Assembly: GCA_013349725.1 (NCBI GenBank)
Contig: DUZB01000118.1
Coordinates: forward strand, 1-7,497
Direction of reading: 5' to 3'
Source of the DNA: Deltaproteobacteria bacterium
Lineage (GTDB): Bacteria; Desulfobacterota; DSM-4660; Desulfatiglandales; Desulfatiglandaceae
Length of the DNA stretch: 7,497 nt
The position numbers and the translations under genes are program-made. This document shows positions 1 to 5,704 of this stretch, one piece after another. The notes under the pieces are model-generated. The model was given only the letters and a program-made list of their open reading frames with translations, made no database searches and had not been told where the DNA came from. Every line of letters starts with the position of its first letter. Within the stretch, counting starts at the first letter, position 1.

Positions 1-1
1 A

Positions 2-1330
2 CTGCATCGCGACTTTGGAGCGGAATGTTTTCTGTTGGCATACGACCAGTTTACGGCAAGGAAAGAATTTGTGGAATCCTTTTGCCATGAAGTCATCCGG
101 AAAGGATTGAACCATATCCCATGGTACTGCATCTCACGATTAGATAGCGTGGACGCACCTGTTCTAGCCCTCATGAGGGAAGCCGGGTGTGAATCCATGT
201 GCTACGGGATTGATTCGGGATCGAAGCGGACCCTGGCCTTTATACGCAAAGACATTGATGAGGGCATCCTTTACACCCGCGTAGCCGAAACCGCCTCACA
301 GGGGATTGTTCCCACCCTGAGTTTTGTGATCGGTTTTCCTCCCGAAGAAAAACAGGACATCGATGATACCCTTCGCATGGCTTTAAGAACAGGGATTCTG
401 GGGAACAGCAACCCGCTTATACAGCTGCCCACACTTTTGCCGGGAACCGATCTTTTCAGGCAATACATACATTCCGCCGTACGCCGGGTGGACACCTATT
501 TTGCCCTTGGACTTGAATTTGATGGAGGAAAAAGGCTGGATTCGGACGAAGCAATGATCAATGCCTTCCCTGCAATCTTCAGCAGTTTTTATAACCTGCC
601 CTGCCCTGCCTACTCTTTAGAGGAACTCAATCTCCTGGCAAGTTACTTTCCGCTCATCGTGCGTTTCTATCCCAAAACCTTTCTTCTTCTGAGCCTTGAA
701 ACCCATGCATTCATAGCCGACCTGTTCATTCAATGGCTCAGGTGGCTGAAAGGTAAATTGAAAAGAGAACCTGTCCTATTAACCCCCAGCGACTGTTATC
801 TCTACTTTGGGGACTTCACTTCGGAAAGATTGTCCACGGTAAAAAAACGGTTGCGACCTTACGTTCACGACATCCTAGAGTACGAAAACCTTTCGTTAAA
901 AGTGGGGAAATCCACTCCCCCTAAAGAGCATTTCACTATAGACCTCCAGAATATTAGTGGATTCGTTGCCGTTAGGAACAGTGATGCAATTATGAAAGAA
1001 TTTGATTTTGACGTTCCTGTGATTATAATGGACTTTAAGGCGGGCCGTTTCCAGGAAGCATACGAACCCCAGAAAACCCTTCTGCTTTTCCGGCAGGAGG
1101 AGGATCTCCTGGAGGTGGTGGAAATAAACGCCTTTACAAGAGACCTTCTTGCACTTTGTGACGGAGAATCGCCGCTGGAATCTGTTTCAAGCGAGCTTTA
1201 TGGCCAATACGGTCAGGATATGACCAGGAAAGCCTTCTTTGATTCCTGTGTCGAGGCGGTTCAGATTTTGGGAAAGGAAGGTTATTTGAAGAAAGGAGGT
1301 GAAATCTATGGTAAAGATCAAGAAAGTTGA
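2..1330 (+). CDS. Radical SAM enzyme with C-terminal PqqD-like domain, 5'-truncated by window edge (candidate RiPP maturase)
   Basis: The reading frame is open from base 2, so the gene starts before the window; a TTG at 35 is internal and not a credible start. 442 residues are visible. The segment after LAYDQFT, with SRLDSVD, LMREAGC, YGIDSGSKRTL and FVIGFPPEE, has the layout of the distal half of a radical SAM barrel of the kind common in cobalamin-binding (class B) enzymes. The CxxxCxxC cluster motif and any B12 domain would lie upstream and cannot be seen. No cysteine-rich SPASM-like tail is present. The last ~80 residues (about 1079-1297), with FTRDLLALCDG, a helical stretch and ILGKEGYL, resemble PqqD/RRE winged-helix domains that bind leader peptides. 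The 3' end overlaps the next gene by 23 bases in another frame, which suggests translational coupling. I infer that it modifies the peptide encoded at 1308-1463. The radical SAM call is firm, the RRE call good, and the chemistry unknown. Confidence 0.85.
   Translation: MHRDFGAECFLLAYDQFTARKEFVESFCHEVIRKGLNHIPWYCISRLDSVDAPVLALMREAGCESMCYGIDSGSKRTLAFIRKDIDEGILYTRVAETASQGIVPTLSFVIGFPPEEKQDIDDTLRMALRTGILGNSNPLIQLPTLLPGTDLFRQYIHSAVRRVDTYFALGLEFDGGKRLDSDEAMINAFPAIFSSFYNLPCPAYSLEELNLLASYFPLIVRFYPKTFLLLSLETHAFIADLFIQWLRWLKGKLKREPVLLTPSDCYLYFGDFTSERLSTVKKRLRPYVHDILEYENLSLKVGKSTPPKEHFTIDLQNISGFVAVRNSDAIMKEFDFDVPVIIMDFKAGRFQEAYEPQKTLLLFRQEEDLLEVVEINAFTRDLLALCDGESPLESVSSELYGQYGQDMTRKAFFDSCVEAVQILGKEGYLKKGGEIYGKDQES
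1291..1300 (+). promoter_or_regulatory. Strong Shine-Dalgarno site for the CHAPA-repeat peptide
   Basis: GAAAGGAGGT is nearly a full match to the anti-Shine-Dalgarno sequence and lies 7 bases before the ATG at 1308. It sits inside the 3' end of the radical SAM coding sequence. It decides the start of the small gene and implies much stronger initiation there than at the neighbouring genes, whose sites are weak or absent. Confidence 0.85.
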
Positions 1331-1463
1331 GAAGAAAGTGTCTTATGCAGCAAGCTGTCATGCACCTGCATGCCACGCTCCGTCTTGTCATGCTCCGGCA
1401 TGTCACGCACCAGCATGTCACTCTCCTGCCTGTCATGCTCCGGCATGTCACGCACCGGCATGA
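1308..1463 (+). CDS. CHAPA-repeat peptide, 51 aa; candidate RiPP precursor
   Basis: This short gene begins with ATG after an excellent ribosome site and ends with TGA at 1461-1463. Residues 1-16 (MVKIKKVEKKVSYAAS) form a lysine/valine-rich segment that could be a leader. Residues 17-51 are seven perfect-length pentads: CHAPA, CHAPS, CHAPA, CHAPA, CHSPA, CHAPA, CHAPA. Cys, His and Pro are invariant in all seven, and only Ala/Ser alternates. Cysteines are 17, 22, 27, 32, 37, 42 and 47. There is no signal peptide and no hydrophobic segment. The codons for the invariant residues differ between repeats (Pro uses CCT, CCG and CCA; His uses CAT and CAC), so the protein sequence appears to be what is conserved. 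Overlap with an RRE-bearing radical SAM gene points to a ribosomally made peptide modified on Cys, His or Pro. A Cys/His metal-binding peptide is the main alternative. I recognise no named family. Confidence 0.85.
   Translation: MVKIKKVEKKVSYAASCHAPACHAPSCHAPACHAPACHSPACHAPACHAPA
1356..1460 (+). repeat. Seven in-frame 15-bp tandem repeats encoding CH(A/S)P(A/S)
   Basis: The repeats are contiguous, seven times 15 bases, with no spacer and no partial unit, and they stop exactly at the stop codon. Units 3-4 (1386-1415) and units 6-7 (1431-1460) differ at one base in 30, which suggests duplication of a multi-unit block. The other units differ more, mostly at third positions. The array can expand or contract in 15-base steps without changing frame. 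Confidence 0.9.
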
Positions 1464-1483
1464 TCAGCGTGGAAATTTCTAAA

Positions 1484-1517
1484 ACGAAAGGAGGGACGCT
1501 CCGGTCTCTCCTTTCGT
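1484..1517 (+). terminator. Strong hairpin behind the peptide gene (terminator-like, no U-tract)
   Basis: The arms 1484-1497 and 1504-1517 pair over 14 base pairs with one G-U pair and a 6-base loop (GCTCCG). The hairpin lies 20 bases after the peptide stop codon. No run of T follows, so it is not a textbook intrinsic terminator. It could act as a 3' stabiliser or partial terminator that raises peptide mRNA over downstream message. The rest of the 1464-1606 gap shows only a weak 4-bp hairpin (1520-1530) and no clear promoter. Confidence 0.55.
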
Positions 1518-1606
1518 GATCCCTCCGGGACCTTCCCGCTAAGAGCAGCGTATTCCTTTCCTCGAAAACATCTAATCGTTTCAACCCGACGGTGTAGTCA
1601 AAGATT

Positions 1607-2545
1607 ATGAAAAGACCTCTGCTTGAACTTCTGATCTGCCCTTCCTGTCTTCCCGACGAAATTTCCTTACGCATTCAAAATCACGACATGGATGGCGAGG
1701 ATATCCTTTCAGGCCGCCTCCATTGCGGCCAATGTGGGACGAATTATCCCATTTCTGATGGAATTGCCCGGCTCATTCCGATTCAAAATCCCATGTGCAA
1801 CCTGTCCGGCAAATACGAAGCGCAGTCGGTTGTTTCATCCTATCTCTGGAGCCATTACGGCGACCTTTTCGACGATCAGGATGCTGCTCAAGCCTACAGG
1901 GAATGGGCCGATCTCGTGGTTTCACGCACTGGATTCTCCCTGGATGCGGGCTGTGCAGTGGGACGGTTTACCCTGGAAATGAGCCGAAAATCCGATTTAG
2001 CTGTAGGCGTGGATCTTTCTCATGCGTTTATTAAAAAGGCAAGAGAATTCATTACGAAAGGCTCCTTGGATGTATCCCTGGTTGTTGAAGGAACTCTCAC
2101 GGAAGAAAAAACAATCCATATGCACAAAGATTGGGATACCGAAAAGGTCGAATTCCTGGTAGCAGACGTACAGGCTCTTCCTTTCAGGGGCGGTTCTTTC
2201 AACATTCTTTCCTCTCTTAACCTGATAGACAAAATCCCCCTTCCCTTTCTTCATCTGAAAGAAATGAACCGGGTTGCGAGAAAGAAAGATGCACAGTTTT
2301 TATTGTCGGACCCATTTTCATGGTCTACAGAGATCACAGGGGAAGAGAACTGGCTGGGTGGCACCAACAGAGGCGCATTTTCAGGGCATGGTGAGGAAAA
2401 TGTCGCCTCTCTGTTGCATGGTGAAGATGGTGGAATCGATCCCCCATGGTCTCTTGGAAATCGAGGACATGTCTGGTGGAAGATACGGAATCACCAAAAT
2501 CATTTTGAACTGATTCGAAGTTGTTATCTGAATGCTTTTCGGTAA
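1607..2545 (+). CDS. Trm112-like zinc ribbon plus SAM-dependent methyltransferase
   Basis: The 312-residue protein has two parts. Residues 1-58 match the Trm112-like pattern: an MKRPLLELLICPSC start, paired cysteines at C11/C14 and C40/C43 that would bind zinc, and the closing YPISDGIARLIP. From about residue 100 there is a class I methyltransferase fold, with motif I LDAGCAVGRF at 112-121 binding S-adenosylmethionine and a later VADVQALPFRGGSFNI segment. The C-terminus is rich in Trp, Gly and His (ENWLGGTNRG, PPWSLG, GHVWWKI). The ATG at 1607 is chosen because it gives the canonical start of the zinc domain, although no clear Shine-Dalgarno site precedes it. It follows the peptide gene by 143 bases on the same strand. 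I infer that it may methylate the peptide or another small molecule; the substrate cannot be told from sequence. Confidence 0.85.
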   Translation: MKRPLLELLICPSCLPDEISLRIQNHDMDGEDILSGRLHCGQCGTNYPISDGIARLIPIQNPMCNLSGKYEAQSVVSSYLWSHYGDLFDDQDAAQAYREWADLVVSRTGFSLDAGCAVGRFTLEMSRKSDLAVGVDLSHAFIKKAREFITKGSLDVSLVVEGTLTEEKTIHMHKDWDTEKVEFLVADVQALPFRGGSFNILSSLNLIDKIPLPFLHLKEMNRVARKKDAQFLLSDPFSWSTEITGEENWLGGTNRGAFSGHGEENVASLLHGEDGGIDPPWSLGNRGHVWWKIRNHQNHFELIRSCYLNAFR

Positions 2546-2629
2546 GAGGCGCCTGCCGGGTATCTTCAGGCAGACCTTATCACGTTTGATCATTTGAGTG
2601 GTTACAATGAGATTTATGCAGGGAAAGCC

Positions 2630-4435
2630 ATGAGAATTACAATCGCTAAAAAACTGTGGCTCAGCTTTGGAATCCTGATTCTTGTCCTTGGCATCAGCGG
2701 ATTGGTATCCTATCTTCAGATTCAAAAACTCAACGGGGCATTAAGGCAGGTACTTGTTGTTTCAGAACCAATGGACAATGCCCTTCTGGAGATAGAAATA
2801 AGCATAGATGAGATCGCCAGGGCGATTTATGGATACATCAGAACCAATGAGGCATGGCATCTAAAAACAGTTCAGGATTCCGAAACTTCATTGAAGTATT
2901 TCATTGATAAGTTCGTGCAACTTACTAATGACAAACTTGAAAAATCTTTCGGGATGGAACTGAAAGATTTCTACGAGAAATTCAGAAAATTGTGTCTGAC
3001 GATTGTCGCACTTGGACAGGAGAAACAGAGATCGCGGGTTTTGTTCGTGAAATATATCAAGCAAACCGGTGATCTTATAGATTTGGAGCTTCAGCGGGAT
3101 CTGGAAAAAGAGGGGCCCGATACATTCAGAAAGCGCGAAAACGCCCTTGCCATGAAAATTGCCCTTCACACGATTTTTGAAGCAATCGTTGGACAGGTTT
3201 CTGAAAGCGAACCTGAGGCGGTGAAAAATATCAGGATTGCATCCGGCCGTTTCGAACGTTCCGAAACGCTGTTTGAAAAAACGATTATCTCAAATTCCGA
3301 GCTCTCTTCTTTCAAAGAAATTCACAGGAATTTTCATGAGACCATGGAAAACGGTTCGCATTTCCTCGGGATTAAGGACAGGCTTCGCGCAGAAATTGAG
3401 ATTTTTGATCGGGAAATCAAATGGGCAGAGTCCCTTCTCAACGATCGTGCCCAACCGCTGCTCAGGGAAGAGACAAGGTCCGGTGCTGAAGCGGCCATGA
3501 AATTCGGTGCGGCAACCATCACCATAAGCCTTTCCATGGCAGTTATAGCCATCCTCATCATAGGAGGGGTAACGCTCATTACTACGCGGGATATTATCCG
3601 CTCTGTCCGCATCCTGAAACAGGGTTCTGAAAAATTCGGCAAGGGAAATCTGGATGAAAAAATTTTCGTCAAAACCAGTGATGAAATCAGCGAAGTGGCC
3701 ACAGCATTCAATGTGATGGCGGAGAAGAGAAAAGAAGCGGAAGAAAAAGTCAAGGAAAGTGCTGAGAAAATAAAAATGTTTTCCTATTCCGTCTCCCATG
3801 ACCTGAAAAGCCCGGCCATCGGCATTTACGGCCTCACCAGGCTGCTTCGAAAAAATTACGGAGATATGCTTGATGAGAAGGGAAAGGATTATTGCGACCA
3901 GATCCTGAAGGCTTCGGAGCAGGTTGCCTCTCTCGTGGAAGATATTAATGTATTCATATCCACAAAAGAGGCGCCCCTTGCTTTCGAAAAGATACAACTG
4001 GAAGAAGTTGTCCGGGCGGCAAAGGATGAAGTTGCCTCCCGGCTTACGGTTCACGGGATACAATGGGTACAGCCTGGCGATCTTCCCGAAATAAAAGCAG
4101 ATAAGATGTCTATACTGCGAATTATCAGAAATCTGGTGGATAATGCCCTGAAATATGGCGGCGAATCCATGACCAAAATTCAAATCGACTATCAATCTGC
4201 AGACCGGTTCCACATTATTTCTGTCACTGACGACGGGATTGGTCTGAAGAAAGAGGACTCCAAAGAAATATTTGAGGTATTCAAGAGAAAAAAGACCTCC
4301 TCACCCGTTCAAGGTACCGGTCTCGGGCTGGCCATTGTAAAGGAAATTGTGGCACGTCATCATGGAGATGTATGGATGGAACCGGGTGATGAGAAAGGAG
4401 CCGCTTTTCTTTTCTCCATTTCAAAAAATCTCTAA
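2630..4435 (+). CDS. Membrane-bound sensor histidine kinase (HAMP-HisKA-HATPase)
   Basis: With the ATG at 2630 the protein has 601 residues. An in-frame TTG at 2594 is possible, but the ATG has AGGGAAAG just upstream and gives a normal basic N-terminus (MRITIAKKLW) before membrane segment 1 (about 9-29). Residues 30-290 are mostly helical and probably an extracytoplasmic four-helix sensor like those of chemoreceptors; the ligand is unknown. Membrane segment 2 is about 294-317, followed by HAMP (about 318-372). The phosphoacceptor is H390 in SVSHDLKSP. The ATPase domain has N-box N501/N505 (NLVDNALKYGG), G1 box D534-G538 (DDGIG) and G2 box G562-G566 (GTGLG), all intact. It lies 84 bases after the methyltransferase. 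No response regulator is adjacent in view, so the partner is unknown and a link to the peptide genes is only positional. Confidence 0.93.
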   Translation: MRITIAKKLWLSFGILILVLGISGLVSYLQIQKLNGALRQVLVVSEPMDNALLEIEISIDEIARAIYGYIRTNEAWHLKTVQDSETSLKYFIDKFVQLTNDKLEKSFGMELKDFYEKFRKLCLTIVALGQEKQRSRVLFVKYIKQTGDLIDLELQRDLEKEGPDTFRKRENALAMKIALHTIFEAIVGQVSESEPEAVKNIRIASGRFERSETLFEKTIISNSELSSFKEIHRNFHETMENGSHFLGIKDRLRAEIEIFDREIKWAESLLNDRAQPLLREETRSGAEAAMKFGAATITISLSMAVIAILIIGGVTLITTRDIIRSVRILKQGSEKFGKGNLDEKIFVKTSDEISEVATAFNVMAEKRKEAEEKVKESAEKIKMFSYSVSHDLKSPAIGIYGLTRLLRKNYGDMLDEKGKDYCDQILKASEQVASLVEDINVFISTKEAPLAFEKIQLEEVVRAAKDEVASRLTVHGIQWVQPGDLPEIKADKMSILRIIRNLVDNALKYGGESMTKIQIDYQSADRFHIISVTDDGIGLKKEDSKEIFEVFKRKKTSSPVQGTGLGLAIVKEIVARHHGDVWMEPGDEKGAAFLFSISKNL

Positions 4436-4464
4436 GGCGGCGTAGCCATAACCAGAAATGTCTC

Positions 4465-4488
4465 GCGCAAAGGCGCAAAGGTGCAAAT
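4465..4488 (+). repeat. Three 8-bp tandem units (GCGCAAAG-like)
   Basis: GCGCAAAG occurs twice in tandem at 4465-4480, followed by the variant GTGCAAAT at 4481-4488. It lies between the convergent kinase and aminotransferase genes. Similar short CGCAAAG tandem tracts are, from memory, scattered in intergenic DNA of many anaerobic bacteria. I see no function. The remainder of the 4436-4556 gap shows no convincing terminator for either gene. Confidence 0.5.
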
Positions 4489-4556
4489 TTTCTTCTTCCC
4501 AAAGCTCCTCCTCGGCGGGGTTCAAGCCAATGGATGTCAACAGAAAGGCCGTATCT

Positions 4557-5693
4557 TCACTTGGAAAGAAATCGATCAAGGCCTTCGAAAAACAGGGCCA
4601 CGTCGTCCGGATTGTTGTAACAATGAGGGGAGAGCCTGACCATGCCATTTCTTACGGAAACGACAATATTTCTATCATTTAGAAAGCTATGTAAGGCTAC
4701 CGGGTTTCCATCAAGAAAGAAGCTGAGAATCCCGGAACGTTCATTCGCTGCGAGGGAGGATGCAATGTCGATTTTTCGATCCTGCAGGCCCTGAATGAAC
4801 AGGTCGTTCAGGAACATGATCCGTTGATGTACACGTTCAAAACCTGCTTCGTTCAACAGCCTGATGGCGGCGCCAAGGGCATAAATACCTGCCACATTCA
4901 TGCTTCCCGGCTCAAAACGAAGGGCGTCCGGTTTCAGGCGAAAATCCTTTTGAGAAAAATTCTCCTCGTCCATCACGCTTTTCCATCCTACCCTGTCCGG
5001 ATGTACAAAATGATTGGCTTCCTCGGAAATATACACTATTCCACATCCCATGGGACTCAAGAGCCATTTGTGCCCTCCGGCGGACAGAAAGTGTATTCCA
5101 TATTTCTTTACATTTATGGGGATGATCCCCAGACTCTGGATGGCATCCACACAGAAGAGGATTCCCTTCCTTCGACAGAAATCTCCCAGAGCTTCCAGAT
5201 CGCAACGAAAACCCGCAGAAAAGTCCACGGAACTTACGGAGACGAGTCGGGTCTTAGGCGCCAGCGCTTTTTCCACATCCTCCACATGGAAAGATCCGTT
5301 TTTTCGTTGGATGCGCCTGGTGCGCACTCCTTGGAATGCCAGGTTTTCCCAGGGGTACAAATTGGCCGGAAATTCCGGATCGGGGATGAGCACCACATCT
5401 CCCTTCCGCCATTTTAGTCCGGCCGCTACCATGCTGAGTCCGTCGGAAGTGTTTCCTGTAAATGCCAGTTCACCAGACCTGCAGGAAAGGAGCTCGGCAA
5501 CAAGCGTTCTCACTTCCTCTATCTTCTCCATCCATTCAGGATAACTTTCACCGCCATACCACGCTATCTGCTCCAGTAGTGCTTTCACCGCTTTCACCGA
5601 TGCCAGAGGTATGGGCGAAATCGCCGCGTGATTCAAAAACACGCGGTTTTCAGTGACAGGGAACTGCGAACGGATTGTGTCTAAATGGTCCAA
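4557..5693 (-). CDS. Class V aminotransferase-fold PLP-dependent enzyme
   Basis: The 378-residue protein is full length for the fold-type I class V family. Visible hallmarks are the N-terminal VFLNHAAISPIP, the phosphate-contact region TGNTSDG (79-85), VDAIQSLG with D183 (expected to contact the pyridine nitrogen) and Q186, the Schiff-base lysine K209 in SAGGHKWLLSP, the FEPGSMN segment, and VRLSPHCYN with R353 near the C-terminus. The catalytic cysteine loop of SufS-type desulfurases is replaced by SVRNGMVRLSPH. An aminotransferase, lyase or epimerase-like role is therefore more likely than cysteine desulfuration. The start is TTG at 5693, supported by AGGGGGA just upstream. It follows the radical SAM gene after 9 bases, so the two are almost surely co-transcribed. 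The substrate is unknown. Confidence 0.9.
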   Translation of the reverse strand: MDHLDTIRSQFPVTENRVFLNHAAISPIPLASVKAVKALLEQIAWYGGESYPEWMEKIEEVRTLVAELLSCRSGELAFTGNTSDGLSMVAAGLKWRKGDVVLIPDPEFPANLYPWENLAFQGVRTRRIQRKNGSFHVEDVEKALAPKTRLVSVSSVDFSAGFRCDLEALGDFCRRKGILFCVDAIQSLGIIPINVKKYGIHFLSAGGHKWLLSPMGCGIVYISEEANHFVHPDRVGWKSVMDEENFSQKDFRLKPDALRFEPGSMNVAGIYALGAAIRLLNEAGFERVHQRIMFLNDLFIQGLQDRKIDIASSLAANERSGILSFFLDGNPVALHSFLNDRNIVVSVRNGMVRLSPHCYNNPDDVALFFEGLDRFLSK

Positions 5694-5695
5694 TA

Positions 5696-5704
5696 AATCC
5701 CCCT
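5696..5704 (-). promoter_or_regulatory. Shine-Dalgarno overlapping upstream stop, deciding a TTG start
   Basis: Reading on the minus strand, the radical SAM gene ends in TAG and the sequence continues GGGGATTTATTG. The AGGGGGA-like ribosome site therefore uses bases of the stop codon and sits a few bases before the TTG at 5693. This favours TTG as the true start and implies coupled translation of the two genes. Confidence 0.6.

Noticed and set aside
1134..1451. Minus-strand frame rich in Cys, Met, Arg and Thr opposite the CHAPA repeats
   Set aside because: It is the antisense shadow of the radical SAM 3' end and of the in-frame repeat. It lacks a ribosome site, whereas the plus-strand frame has an excellent one and a repeat conserved at protein level.
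1356..1460. CRISPR-like tandem repeats
   Set aside because: Units are 15 bases, contiguous, without spacers, and lie in frame within a gene.
1308..1463. Multiheme cytochrome fragment because of CX4CH motifs
   Set aside because: There is no signal peptide, the motifs overlap and would have to share cysteines, and five-residue spacing leaves no room for separate hemes. It is kept only as a metal-binding alternative.
2551..2573. Possible terminator hairpin between methyltransferase and kinase (GCCTG/CAGGC)
   Set aside because: The stem is only about 5 bp with a long loop and no T-run.
2594..2629. TTG start extending the kinase by 12 residues
   Set aside because: The ATG at 2630 has a better ribosome site and gives the normal short basic N-terminus before the first membrane helix.
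3290..4213. 307-residue minus-strand frame inside the histidine kinase
   Set aside because: The plus strand encodes canonical HAMP, HisKA and ATPase motifs. The antisense protein shows no recognisable domain and odd composition.
4421..4648. Minus-strand frame spanning the convergent gap, with LNPAEEELWEEE
   Set aside because: It overlaps the end of the PLP enzyme out of frame and the kinase 3' end, and has no ribosome site or homology that I recognise.
4557..5693. Cysteine desulfurase (SufS/IscS) assignment
   Set aside because: The catalytic-cysteine loop near the C-terminus is absent; only the general class V fold and PLP lysine are supported.
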